Assembly (NCBI GenBank): GCA_028274465.1
Contig: CM051458.1
Span: forward strand, 81,736,085 to 81,800,084
From: Plantago ovata
Lineage: Eukaryota; Streptophyta; Magnoliopsida; Lamiales; Plantaginaceae
DNA length: 64,000 nt
Reading direction: 5' to 3'
How positions within the stretch are numbered: position 1 is the first letter of the stretch; every line of letters begins with the position of its first letter. The position numbers were made by a program, and so were the translations under genes. Positions 1 through 12,373 of the stretch are shown piece by piece. Below the pieces are notes generated by a model. That model made no database searches. It was not told the DNA's origin and saw nothing but the letters and a program-made list of their open reading frames with translations.

Positions 1-84
1 AATTTTCATTCAATCACAATAATATAGAAGTAGTAGCACCGATAAATAATACTAATATATAGACACTCATGATAATATAATATA

Positions 85-1424
85 ATGATGATCATTAAAA
101 AAAAAGATGAAATGAATTGTAGTAAAATTTTAGTCTACTTCATCATAATTGTGGCATTTATCCACATCCTCCATGTAAGGCAACTCGACAGCAACTCCAT
201 TTTACACCAGCTTCATAAAGCAAGCTTTTCACGAAGGCACATAACACACCAACTAAGAATGGATACAATCACACACAAACACTTGACAGTGAACGGCATC
301 AAAACACACGTAGCTGAAATCGGCTCCGGTCCCGCGGTCCTCTTCCTCCACGGCTTCCCTGAGCTCTGGTACTCATGGCGCCACCAGATGCTCTACCTCT
401 CCTCGCGCGGCTACCGCGCAATTGCTCCTGATCTTCGCGGATACGGTGAAACCGATGCGCCACCGTCTGCTGATGATTACTCAGCGATCCACATAGTCGG
501 AGACCTGGTGGCACTGCTGGATGCGTTGGGGGTGGAGGAGGTGTATCTGGTCGCACACGATTGGGGAGCGTTGATCGCGTGGTGGTTTTGTTTGTTTCGG
601 CCAGATCGGATTAGGGCTTTGGTGAACATGAGTGTGCAGTTTCACCCTAGGGATCCTGAGGTTAAGATTCTTCAGAGGTATAGGGATTTGTTGGGTGATG
701 ACTTTTATATGTGCAAGTTCCAGGTATGCTATACTCTGTTCCCGCCTTATTATGTTTAATTTTGGGTCCTTTTTTTTCTTTTTTAAATAAGGCTCGAAAA
801 TGTAATACGTATAGAATTGATTTGCTTGGTGATTTTAGGAACCAGGGGAAGCAGAGGAAGCATTTGCATCGGTGGATGCCACAAAAGTTATGAAATCCCT
901 GTTTTCGTTCCGTGGAGGAAAACCTATAATCGTGCCCAAGGAGATAGGAGGACTTAAGGCGCTGTTCATGGCTCCGGCAGAAACTCCCCCATGGCTGACT
1001 GAAGAGGATGTAAGTTACTTTGCGAGTAAGTTCGAGAAAACTGGATTTACTGGAGGACTGAATTACTACAGAGCCTTGGATAGGTACCTGCATCTTTAAG
1101 CACATCCTGCTCTTTTAGGCTTCTCATCATATTATGTACTACAGTAACTTAGACTGAATTTTTGCATTTGCTATCAGAACCTGGGAATTGTCAGCTCCAT
1201 GGACAGGAGCAAAGATAAAATTACCGGTGAAGTTCATACTTGGCGATCAAGATATAACGTACCATGTTCCTGGAGTTGAGGATTATATACACAAGGGTGG
1301 GTTCAAAAATGATGTCCCGGGGCTAGAAGAGGTGGTGGTGATGGAGGGAGTGGCTCATTTCGTTAACCAAGAGAAGCCAGAGGAAGTCAGCAAGCACATA
1401 TATGATTTCATTTCCAAGTTCTGA
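85..1424 (+). CDS. Soluble epoxide hydrolase (alpha/beta hydrolase), 3 exons
   Basis: Hydrolyses epoxides (in plants typically fatty-acid epoxides) to diols. Exons are 85-723, 839-1083 and 1178-1424, with GT..AG borders and consistent phases, giving 376 aa. Numbering from the internal Met at 259-261 (318 aa, the usual plant length): oxyanion motif HGFP 31-34, nucleophile D101 in AHDWG, lid tyrosines in NYY 230-232, acid region GDQD 259-262, catalytic H297 in GVAHF. The glycine that normally precedes HDWG is alanine here. The extra 58 N-terminal residues contain a hydrophobic stretch (about 15-30), so the long form would be membrane-anchored. A TATA-like tract lies at about 51-63, only some 25 bp before the upstream ATG, so I think the start at 259 is at least as likely. 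The gene converges on the paralogue at 2837-4399. Confidence 0.92.
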
Positions 1425-2836
1425 CCGAGTTTATCTACTTTGCATTCCCATTATCTATGTGCTTCCTGTTACTATGCACAGTTTGATTACTGTCTTGAAT
1501 AAGATATCTGTTCTCAGATTATCTATTAGACTATTACAGTCTGTTTTAACTTCCAATCTTATACAGCATCGCCCGATAATACTAAAGCAGCGAGTAAGAC
1601 AAATTTCATTAAAATTCTGAGACGATTTACTTCTCTAATGCATTGTATGCAATACATTACAAATGCTACTTCTGCAACTTACCCGGTTCTCATGTTATCG
1701 ATCCACTGTGTTACATCTTTTACTGATTAATAGCCATATAATTTCATTTTCCCGCCAGAAGACAAGTTTAGCATGGAATGCAAGTCGAGGATCTTTTAAG
1801 TATTACATGGAAGATTTAAACCTTCTTTCAACAAAGAGATATGGTGGGGATCACATAGGAAATCTATTACTGTGGAACAATAACTAACTTGTTATAAATG
1901 TTTAGAAGATGAGTGAATGCCATCATTAAATTGTCAACTTGCACAATCACAATCATCTATATTACAGATGTAGTATAGTTGATCCATTTACTTATTGATA
2001 TAAAATTTGCCTATAAATATTGGTATTGAAGATAATGAAATGACACCATTTTTTCCCTTCTTTCTTATCTCCAATATCTTACGTACGTTGTCTCTTATCT
2101 TATTCTTCTATATTGTTACGTATTTGTTAAATGTCATAGCTTTTGTATTTTCTCTAGCAATGGTTATCTTACTCCTACAAGTAATAAGTAATAACCATTA
2201 AACACCGCCGAACAATAGAGAAGATAGGATAATGAAAGATACAGAGTAAGAGAGAATGGAAGTAGTTCAATAGTTATTTTCATTCTCTTCAACATCTATA
2301 ATTATGGGCAAATCACATCCAATAATAGTACACATGGATACATCAATAATATAATTTCACGAGTTGCAAACTTGCACTCATTCATCATCTAGAATATTGT
2401 AACAAGCATGTATTTTCTGAGAAATGAGAGGATAAATTGAATCAAGGAGGATTAAGTAAGATTCATTCTTTCACATAACACGAAACAGTAAAAACAAATA
2501 ATATACTACATATCTTCAAGGCCTTCATTTCTACAATTCATTCTTCATTCAATCTTGACAATTAACTAGCGCGTGTCAAAACAATAAACATTCAAGTCTT
2601 AGTAGAGTAAAGCAGACTTTCGTGTACACTCTGAGCTTTTTCACATGTATACTGATCCAGAAACGTCCAACCAATAAACAGAAAAATAGAAACAGTTGCC
2701 TAACATCTCCGACAACTTAAACCAACCATTAGAGCAGCACACAGAATCTCTTATCCCATTTTATTCACATAATAGTATACTTATACCTGAAGGTCCTGAA
2801 CGAAGCACTGTTGGGAGCTCTTGGTTAGCCTCCGTG
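1425..2836. other. Intergenic spacer between convergent genes
   Basis: AT-rich DNA holding the two 3' flanks of the epoxide hydrolase genes. The short frames here have no recognisable domain. I see no RNA gene or clear transposon ends. Confidence 0.6.
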
Positions 2837-4399
2837 TCATGTGGTTCTGTTGGATATGAGTTCTCGTAAACGATCAAACTTCTGGATAAAATTGTAAATG
2901 TGTTGACTAATTTCCTCTGGTTTTTCTTGGTTAATGAAGTGAGCCACTCCTTCCATTATAACTATGTCCTGCAAAAACGGAACCAGCTTTTTGAACCCAC
3001 CATTGTGTATGTACTCCTTAACTCCCAAAGTATTGTACGTCAAGTCGAGATCACCCACGATGAACTTAACAGGAACTTTAATCTGCACCCCTGTCCAAGG
3101 TGCCATTAGCTCCCAGTTCCTACATAAATGAGAAACACAATGTCACTAAAATCGCTTCTGCAACAAGGTATTCCTGACCTAGTGCTCTCAAGTCTCAAGT
3201 AATCAAATTCAAGACTTACAAGTCCATCACTCTATAGTAGTTTAGTCCACCAGTGAAGCCTCTCTGGTTGTATTTGTTAGCATAGTACTGAACATCCTCC
3301 TCTGACAACCAAGAGGGCATTATAATCGGTTTATCAGGTGATCCCCCAAATCCTTTTTCTTTAGAAACACGCAGAGGAGCTGGATTTCGTGACAGCAAGA
3401 ATTTCTTTATCAACCTTGCAGTATCCACACGAGCAAACTCTTCTTCAATTTCCCCAGGTTCCTGCACCAAAAAAAAAAAAAAAAACTCTCCATTTTCTAA
3501 GCAACCAATCACTTAACAGTTAACACCACTCCAGAGATCATGCATTTAAAGGCAACTAAACAGAACTACTTAGCCTTGAATAGGAAATGAATTACAAGTA
3601 CCCAATTGATTAGGCCATTGAAACAAACACTGCTTAAAAAATGAATTCATCGAAAAATTAGAAATGAAAATGATATACTTACTCCATTTCAAATAATAAG
3701 TTTCTAGGGTCAAACTTTTAGAACTTTTATGAGGTATAACTACTAAATTACATTTTAGAAAAATATAATAAAATTATAAAATGAATCAACTTTTAATTTA
3801 TATAATCAACTTTTAATTTATATAGGCACAGTTTAATTTAAAATCTATACATGCTTAAAGTCTTAAAGGTCCTGATGAAATGGAGCCAGTATAACAAATG
3901 AAATGAATGAATGTGTGATCATAATTCAAGTTACCTGAAACCTGCAAATATAGTAATCGTCACCAAGCAAGCGCCGCAAAGACTGAACAGGCTTCCAATT
4001 AGGATTCCTGGGCTCAAGCACAACGCTCAAATTAACCAAAGCCCTAACCCTATCCGGGCGTAGCAAGCAAAAGTACCAGGCCATGACAGCACCCCAATCG
4101 TGACCAACCAAGAAAACGCTGTCCAGGTTCAAGGCATCCAGCAGGCCCACCAAATCCCCAACAATATGGAACGCCGTGTAGCTGGCGGAGGAAGGTGGGG
4201 CGTCGGTGTCACCGAAGCCGCGAAGATCGGGAGCAATTGCGCGGTAGCCGAGGGAGGAAAGGTGGAGCATCTGGTGGCGCCATGAGTACCAGAGCTCAGG
4301 GAAGCCGTGGAGGAAGAGTATGGCGGGACCGGAGCCGATCTCGGCGACGTGCATGTTTATCCCGTTGGTTGGGATGTTTGTGTGTTGGATTTTCTCCAT
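2837..4399 (-). CDS. Soluble epoxide hydrolase paralogue, 3 exons
   Basis: Same family as the gene at 85-1424. Exons on the minus strand are 4399-3935, 3461-3220 and 3119-2837, all with canonical borders, giving 329 aa. Visible sites: HGFP 31-34, nucleophile D101 in the canonical GHDWG, lid tyrosines in NYY 229-231, acid region GDLD 258-261, catalytic H296 in GVAHF. Intron positions and phases match the paralogue, so the pair arose by duplication of an intron-containing gene. The C-terminus is about 11 residues longer than in the first gene, and there is no N-terminal hydrophobic extension. The middle exon is more divergent than the catalytic regions. No damage is visible, so it is probably functional. 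Confidence 0.93.
3682..3885. mobile_element. Possible Stowaway-like MITE in epoxide hydrolase intron
   Basis: A short AT-rich stretch in intron 1 bounded by the inverted ends ctccatttc and gaaatggag, resembling Stowaway termini. The TA target duplication is not clean, so this is weak. Confidence 0.3.
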
Positions 4400-4536
4400 T
4401 GATCCTTAATTTGGACTGATGATGACTGATTTTAGATCCTTTGATGGAATTATGGAAACATGTTGTACAAGAGTAAGATAGTAGGTATGCCCCAATCATC
4501 ATGATACAATACATATCACTAAATCTCAATCTCAAT

Positions 4537-5019
4537 GTACCATATCGCTTAAAATTGATTAGTGATTGGAATAAAGAGTATATATATGTTAGAGCACCAA
4601 TCTCACATGATATGAGCCATTTTGGTTGATTGAAAAAGCAAATCCGTGCGGGCTCAGGTCCAAAGCGGACAATATCATACCGTTGGGACGTGTGTGGGTC
4701 CGTCCAGGAGTAACCACGCCGACCGGATTGGCCGGGTAGTTACAAAAAGTTTGTCACCCCACCACTTAAGTCGCTCGACGAGGACGTCGAGGCTTTAAGG
4801 GGGTAGTTTGTAATGCCCTGCATCCCACATCGCTTAAGAGTGATTGGAATAAAGTAAATATGTTAGACCACCACTCTCACATGGTATCAGGCCTTTTGGG
4901 TGATTCCAAAAGCAAATCCGTGCGGGCTCAGGCCCAAAGCGGACAATATCATACCGTTGGGACGTGTGTGGGTCCTTCCAGGAGTAACCACGCCGACCGG
5001 ATTGGTCGGGTCGTTACAT
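4537..5019 (+). mobile_element. TRIM-like miniature LTR element, tandem and truncated
   Basis: Two similar units follow each other. A short LTR-like block (about 4537-4610; second copy 4809-4880, beginning tgtaatgccctgcatcccac) is followed by a primer-binding-like site (tggtatcaggcc at about 4879, matching initiator Met tRNA sites; tgatatgagcc in the first copy). About 180 bp of internal sequence ends in a purine tract (ggctttaagggggtag, about 4791-4806) just before the second LTR. The second internal region stops at about 5019, where LINE sequence begins. It has no coding capacity, as expected for TRIM/SMART elements. The family name is not certain. Confidence 0.6.
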
Positions 5020-5059
5020 CACTGCTCGAGCTCTTTCACCCAAAGACATCCACAAGAGA

Positions 5060-8000
5060 TTATTTCCAGCAAAGCTTTGGTGCGAAAACCCAATCCATGA
5101 ACGAGTAACGAGCCCCTAATCGTCCTTTGCATCTCGCCCAATGCCACACAATAAATTTCACCCTATCGATCAACTCAGCCTGCACACACTCTTCCCCTTT
5201 AAAAATTACGCCATTGCGCGCCAACCACAGGCTCCAACAAACGCCGTGAGTAATAATCACTCGTAGTTCTCTGTCCAAACTAGTATCCTCCAAACATCGA
5301 CCTTCAACAATCTCCAACTCACCAATCTAAACTCGCCACCAAACCACATAGCTACCCCCGCAAAAGGACAATGTAAAAAGATATGGAGGGCTGATTCCTC
5401 ACTTCCGCGACATAAATGACAAACATTAGCCACCGAGCTATGGAGTATTCCTCTTCGCAACAAATTATCTATTGACGGTACACGGTTTCTAACCATCTTC
5501 CACATGAACCCAACAACTTTCAACGGCACCCACGCCACCCACACATAACGCATCCAAGCCACATTTACCTCCACTACATTAGTATTCACCATTTGAGCTA
5601 CATAACCCAAACGGACCGTATAACTTCCTTCAGGAGCACCACGCCAACACCACGAGTCAGCCACACCCTCTTTTAATTCCACACCTTGACACAACAACTC
5701 TAAATCAGTCGCCAAAGCCTCCTCCCACGCAAACAATCGCCTCCGTCACTCCCAATTAGAACCAAACACCACTCTATCAGCAACCAAGCACCCCTATTAT
5801 TCCGCTCCACACTATATAATCTCGAAAACAATTCCTTCAAGACTAAACCTCCACCAATCCAAGGATCATTCCAAAAGCTAGTATCGCTTCCAGAGCCCAA
5901 GGACACACTCAAGTTCTCTGAAAACCAACACCTTGAAGCCACCTTCATCACTATATTCTTCCACCACAAGGACCACCCCCTAACACACGCTCTATTCTCC
6001 TTCACCGCACTTAAATACTCCCAAAGCGACCCATACTTAGAATGCAACACCCTTGCCCACAACCCATCCGTATTGTGCAAAAGCTTCCAAACCCACTTCC
6101 CTAACAACGCACAATTGAATTTCCTTAAGTCTTTCACTCCCAACCCCCCTCTCTCCTTAGGTAAACAAACCGCCTCCCAATCAACCCACGCCACCTTCTT
6201 TTCAACAACCCTATTCGCACCCCACAAGAAACTCCGTTGAATGGAAGTCAATTGACGAATGACGATCTCCGGAGCATGGAAAAAAGATAAGAAGTAGATA
6301 GGCAATGCCCCAAGCACAGACTTCAACAACACCACTCTACCACCGAAAGAAAGATAGTTGTGCTCCCAAGAATTCAACTTCCTTTTCACCCTATCGATCA
6401 CAACCTTCCACATTTGACCACAACTCTTCTTCTCCCCTATCGGTAAGCCCAAATACTGAAACGGAAAGGCACCCACTTGACAATTAAGTCTCTCCGCCCA
6501 CCTAGACAACGAGGTCTCCTCCACACCCACTCCCACAAGACAACTCTTCTTAAAATTTATTTTAAGCCCTGGCACCCCTTCAAAACTCCGCAACACAACC
6601 TTCAACACTAGAATATTAGAATCCGTCGCCTCACCGAAGAAAATCGTGTCATCCGCGAACTGTAAATGAGATATACAAACGCCTTCCCTCAGCATGATAC
6701 GGCGTATAAGATCCTTCAGCAATTGCTTTACTTAACATCATGCTCAAACCTTCAGCAACAATAAGGAAAAGAAACGGCGACAAAGGATCACCTTTCCGTA
6801 AACCCATCCTCACCAAAAACTCCTGCGTAGGACAACCATTCACCAGAACAGAAGAACTTGTTGTTGAAACACACTCCATGACCCAACGTATCCATTGCTG
6901 CCTGAAACCCATTCGAGTCATCATATCCTCGAGAAAATCCCACCGTACCGAATCGTAACCTTTCTCAAAATCAATTTTGAAACCAACCAAACTTCTCTTC
7001 CTTCTCTCCGCATCACCTACCACCTCATTCGCCACAAGCATGCTATCCAAGATATTTCGAGAACCCACAAAGGCCGATTGATTTGGTGAAATTAGCACAT
7101 CCAGCTTCGCTCCCAATCGATTCGCCAACAACTTCGACATAATTTTGTACCCACTTCCAATCAAAGAAATAGGACGAAACTCCTCAATAGCAACTGGATT
7201 GACTTTCTTGGGAATCAAAGTGATGAAAGTCTTATTCAATTCTCGCACTAACTTCGAATTGGTGTGAAATTCTGTCACAAAACGCATCACATCACCCTTC
7301 AACTCCTCCCAAAAATAACGGAAGAAATGAAAACTGAAGTCATCCGGTCCTGGACTCTTATCGACACCACAATCCCAAACAGCACCCTTAACCTCATCCT
7401 CGGTAAAATGCCTTAGAAGATCCAACCGATCCGACTCAGGCAACACAGCACACTGAATATCCCCCAACTCCATCGACCCCCCTCGATCACTGAAATGGTC
7501 TCCAAAATACTTCCTCACCCCAACCTTCACCCTCTCAACATCCGCAACCCAAAATCCATTAATTCGCAGTCCTTCCACCGCCCTTGCCCTACCACTCTTC
7601 TTCAAGCACTCGTGAAAATATCTAGAATTCGCATCGCCTTCCTTCCCCCACCGCATCCTAGACTGTTGATAACATATACTACATTGAAGCTCTAATGCCT
7701 CCCTCAACTCGTCATGCACTTTCTGAAACCGAAGAGAACTCGCCCAGACACACTAAGCCCTTGCCGAACAGTATCAAAAAGCAAAAACTCTCCATCCACC
7801 AAACCCTCAAGAGTAGCATAATCCCTCTCCAAACCCATATCAAGACTCAAAAGCTCCTCCGACAACTTCTTAATCTTCCCATCCAGATTTTCCATGTTCG
7901 CACAAAGCCACTTTTTTATTTGACCCTTCAAAATCTTCAGCTTCTGAGCCAGCGCGAAACCTCCCCAACCACCGACCCTCGTTGAGCTCCACACTCAACG

Positions 8001-8772
8001 TACCATAGCGACAAAATCAACATTCTTCTGCCACCCACTGACATAACGAAATGGACGAGGCCCCCAATCCACCCTACCAGTCCTCAACAACACTGTAGCA
8101 TGATCCGACACTTGCCGCTGTAATCCAAACTGAGCCAAACCACTCCACTTCTCACACCACCCCTTAGACAACAGAAATCTATCCAACCGACTAGAACAAG
8201 TACCATTCTTACGATACCATGTGAAGCGACGTCGATTCAGCGGTAAATCCACCAACTGAAGCTCCTCTATAAAATCCCCAAAGTCCGTCAAATCTCTCGT
8301 CAACTCAGAAGACCCTAACCCTCTACGCTCGTATGGGCCCCTCACCGCATTAAAATCACCCCCATATACACCACTTCTCCACCCCACTAGATGTCACACG
8401 ATCCTGCAACCGTTTTCACAACTCACTACGCCCCACCAATGTGCGAGGTCCATAAACATTGGAGATACAAACATCAACACCTTCCCGAGCCCCCGACACC
8501 TCTAACACCCCCTCATCTCCCCAACACCCTGACCTAACAAAGATTGACGAATCCCAGATACACAATAAACCACCAGACATCCCATCTGCGCCACTGACCC
8601 AATCAAAATCCCCCGGGCCCCATAACCTCTATACTAACCTCCTATCCACATAAGACAACTTTGTTTCTTGCAAACAAAGAAACTCCACCTTCTCGCGACG
8701 AACCAACTCCGCCACCTCCCTACGCTTTAACCTACTCCCCAAACCCCGAATATTGAAGCTAACTATCCGCAT
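5060..8772 (-). pseudogene. LINE A ORF2 (endonuclease-reverse transcriptase), broken
   Basis: Starts at 8772 with an endonuclease N-terminus (SFNIRGLG, then LQETK with the metal-binding Glu). A stop comes after about 47 codons. The endonuclease continues at 8387-7995 with GGDFN and SDH motifs. The linker and reverse transcriptase run 7994-5700 in several overlapping frames. Motifs include the RT block with LIPKK and the catalytic FADD near 6650. The C-terminal zinc-binding domain (CHLC..H..C) lies at 5736-5257, and the tail ends at 5060. At least five frame changes make it inactive. Confidence 0.88.
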
Positions 8773-9157
8773 TTAAAACAACATTTGACACACGTGAACC
8801 TAAACCCACTCGCGACGCTACAACACCCTCCTATCTCGTTCCTCCCAAGAAGCAAATGTTGTAATTGACGCCTCTTTCGACCCCTTATTAAGTAACCCCA
8901 ATTCGTCTATTTCCTGACCGCGTCTGCCCGTGATCAGTGCCCACAATCTGCTGCCCTTGTGGTAGCGAACTTTTGCTGTCCAGAGTCCTCTGATGTACAC
9001 CAAAACCAGTACTACCGCTGTCCAAAACCGTCTGATGTACCCCAGAGTCAGTCCTGCCTGATCCCTGCTGCTGACCGGAAACTACAAACTGCTCCTCATC
9101 TGCATGTACCATGCATACCAGAACCGTCCAGCTCATTCTGTTCTGAATTAGCAGTAG

Positions 9158-10773
9158 CTACAACATCCTGACCCCCCTACTCGCATCATGTTTCTCCAAA
9201 TCATCCACACGACAATTCTCCCCAACTACAACACAAATATCACCCAATACCTCTTCCAATTCCGCACCCCTTTTACGACCTGTTGTACTCTTACTGAGCC
9301 TCTCAATAGTGGGCATAAGTTGAAATATGTTTGAACCCGAATGCGCCCCACTCTCACCCGCCGTTTTCAACTCCCTAATTACCTCATCCCTACGAGACAC
9401 AAACCCGTCCTCCCCCTCATCCACAAACTCGTCATTAGCCCCCACCTCACCTTCCTCGACGGATAAAAAACTCGTTGCGCTTTCAGAATCACCACTTGAA
9501 TGATACTGACCCCCAAACTCCGACCCACCCTCCTGCAGCTCCTGAAATGACAAAGCACCCTCCTCCACCACATACAACGGAAACACTCGTGAACCAACAA
9601 TGAACGCCACACACTTATGGATTCGATCAAACTCACTTGTTTCCACACAAACCCGACCGAAACTCAAATCTAAACGTAAAGACGTCTCTTCAGCAATCAT
9701 GACCACTCTCCCAACACATCCTCCTACGGACTGAAAATTCTTCTCACACCATGCAGATAATGGTACCCCATACACATGCAACCACACCAAGCGCTTCAGG
9801 TTAACAAGTTCGACCGACCAATCACGAACCTCCAACACGCCTTTGAAGATAAAGAGGGCATGAGAGCTTTAATAACCTCTCGTTCTGCTTGCACAACCAA
9901 CTCCAAAACAACCCACTCTGACGACAACCGTGACACTTTAACATCCAAAACACCTTCCTCCCACAACCAACTATCTACCATCCATAAATGAATTGTATGA
10001 TCCGCACGACACACCACACAATTCTTTGCGCGTGCCTCCACACCATCGACATCCTCTGCCGCCACAACCGTTGGTACCCCAGACAAGTTAGTCCGACCTG
10101 TTACATCCCTATGCTCGTGCACTCCAGCCCATGCAATTACCTCCGGGCGTGCCACTGACAGAAACGAAACGCCCTCCTGGCTATTAGCGCCTTGTCGTAC
10201 CTCAATCTGTTGTACAGTCCTCGGACCACTGTTCGCAACCACCTGACCACCCGCACCACTCCCAACATCGGACTGTAAAATTCCCTTCCTACCACACACG
10301 CCTCCCCCATTCCCATGCGATATACTGCCCCAGAAGCATGTGCAAAAGTTGCCAACAATTTAAAATTAAAAAACCAGCGTCATGTACCTTATTCAAAACT
10401 GTATCTCGAGTGTCACTCCCATGAAACCTAACAAAAGCAAATCATTTTTTATCCTTATTCCTCTTCGCTGGGATACAAACCTCCTTCAAATCCCCGCAAT
10501 CTCGTAATTCCCGGACTAAATCAAAAGCTTGAGCAGTGTCTGGAAAATTCCAAATGAAAATGGAATACCAATCGGAAGGTTTTTCACCTTTCTTCGCCAC
10601 CCTGAAGACATCACGGCGATCACCGGATAGAATCCTACCTTGTCCGCACTGACGCCTACGTGATATTGTATGCCATTATCGCTATGATCGTGAACCACCG
10701 GTCGATCATTGAAGAGATTAGGGTTTGTACGAATTTCTCTCTCCTCTCTCCGCGCTCTACTGAAGATTTGCAT
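9158..10773 (-). pseudogene. LINE A ORF1 (RNA-binding, DUF4283-like), broken
   Basis: The protein would bind the element RNA. It begins at 10773. At about 10450-10380 is an RRM-like RNP1 core (FAFVRF) immediately preceded by an in-frame TGA where a Gly codon would be expected. The two largest pieces are 10299-9796 and 9838-9158 in different frames. The second contains the block VWLHVYGVPLSAW, typical of plant LINE ORF1/DUF4283 proteins. The C-terminal part is acidic and low in complexity. The family call rests on pattern recognition only. Confidence 0.7.
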
Positions 10774-11330
10774 ATGTTATACAAAAAGTTTCAACACATT
10801 ATGGCATTATGAGTTTAGCGCGTTTTGTGGCCTGGCCTGCTATAAAATACAAGTAAATGTGGCAACCGTGTTCTGAATATTTTTAATTTGAAATAATAAA
10901 TAAATCTAAATCTAAGTTGAAAAATAATTTCAGAATACAATGATTAATAACAAAAAAAAAAAAGTTAAGGGATTGTTATTGACTAACTTATCAAATAAAG
11001 TCCACATGGAATTGGCTAAACTTAGTATATATCGCATTGTACTAATTTTAGTACACAATTCAAATGTTGCCACTTCTCATTATTTTATATTAAATAATCA
11101 TTTATAAATATAACAATTTATACACCAAATAATAGAAAATTAATTTTAGTAATTATTAAACTCTACCACCGGATTCCGGGACCACCACCACCATCGAATT
11201 CCGGCACCACCACCTCCTCCTCCTCTTCCACCCACCACAGTCCTCTCAATCGAAATAATATAGTGATATCGACGATGAAACGTGATGTAGAGAGCTCAAA
11301 ATAAGCAATGTTGCAACAATGTATTAGTGG

Positions 11331-11675
11331 ATGTTTGTAACAGCTTAACTTATCCAGCTTATCACTCATTTTAAGCAGAAACAGCTTTTTGAGTATTTGC
11401 AACAGCTTATAAGCTGCTTAATTCTCTTAAATTAAGCTGGATAAGTTGAAGTTGGAGAAGTTGGGTTGTACCTCCTTCAGCAGCTTCTCCTTAAATTAAG
11501 ATGAATTTTAGTTGTTTTGTCCTAAAAGTTAGGTTTGCAAACACTACTCCTACAACTTATCTAACTTTTAAGTAGTTTTTTCAAACACCCATCAAATTCT
11601 CTAATAAGTCAGCTTTACCAACTTCTCCTTAAATTAATCCACTTAATTTAAGTTGAAACTATTGCAAACACCCCC
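11331..11675. mobile_element. Nested hAT-like MITE
   Basis: Inverted ends are tgtttgtaacagcttaactt on the left and the reverse complement of agttgaaactattgcaaaca on the right. The tgtttgcaa terminus is shared with the MITE at 25868-26231. No clear 8-bp target duplication is visible. Confidence 0.4.
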
Positions 11676-11957
11676 TTAACGTTGCTGCATCATTCGTTCA
11701 TCGCGTAAGCAGATACACGAAATTAGCAATGTTGCATCAATGAATTAACGTTGCTGCAACATCAATTGCAACGATGTAAATCAACACAAAGCATCAATAT
11801 GATGCATCGATGTAAACACAGTGTAATAGTATTACAAGCAGTGATTGTAAACCAACTTTTAGAATCAATGTTGCAACGTTATAACAACGTTGATGTTGCA
11901 TTGCTTGTAATGTCATACCCTAAACCCTAAACCTGTCGTACTTGAAGAGAACTACAC

Positions 11958-11969
11958 CCAAATAATAAC

Positions 11970-12022
<53 letters not shown>
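11958..12022. repeat. (AAT)n microsatellite
   Basis: About 20 uninterrupted AAT units directly left of a Stowaway-like MITE. Confidence 0.95.
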
Positions 12023-12023
<1 letters not shown>

Positions 12024-12037
12024 CAAAATAATAATAA

Positions 12038-12296
12038 TACACCCTTTGACCGAGTAGAAATTACCTAGTTTGACTTTTTTCGCCGGTCAACAGTTTTCAA
12101 CTTTGACCTACGATTAATGTTATAACGATAAAATATTTAATAAACTTATATCATGAAAATTTAGGTTCTATATTTTTATAATACGATTTCGACAAATAAT
12201 TTATCATTATAGTTTAAGAGAAATCGGAAGTTAAAGTTGAATACTGTTGACAGGAAAAAGTCAAAGTGGGTAAATTATAGTGCGTTGGAGGGCGTA
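12038..12296. mobile_element. Stowaway-like MITE nested in the MULE
   Basis: Element 12040-12294 is flanked by TA on both sides. The ends caccctttgacc and the reverse complement of ggagggcg are inverted, and the shared tttgacttttt and gtcaacag blocks continue the match inward for about 50 bp. It sits between two AT-rich trinucleotide tracts. Confidence 0.7.
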
Positions 12297-12307
12297 TTAT
12301 TATTATT

Positions 12308-12349
<42 letters not shown>

Positions 12350-12373
12350 ATTATTATTATTATTATTATTATT
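12295..12373. repeat. (TTA)n/(TTG)n microsatellite
   Basis: A compound trinucleotide run of TTA, then about 14 TTG, then TTA. It is the complement type of the AAT tract on the other side of the MITE. Confidence 0.95.

Larger units (their letters stand above)
5020..10775 (-). mobile_element. L1-type LINE retrotransposon A, decayed
   Basis: A nearly complete non-LTR element reading right to left, with ORF1 (about 10773-9158) and then ORF2 (8772-5060). Both are broken by frameshifts and stops. No poly(A) tail is visible at the low-coordinate end: ORF2 sequence stops close to the TRIM-like repeat, so the 3' UTR is missing. It is similar in ORF2 sequence to the LINE at 27.7-33.4 kb and clearly different from those at 14.3 and 18-20.6 kb. 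Confidence 0.9.

Noticed and set aside
299-556. Minus-strand 85-codon frame
   Set aside because: Shadow of epoxide hydrolase exon 1; likewise 4195-4419 over the second gene.
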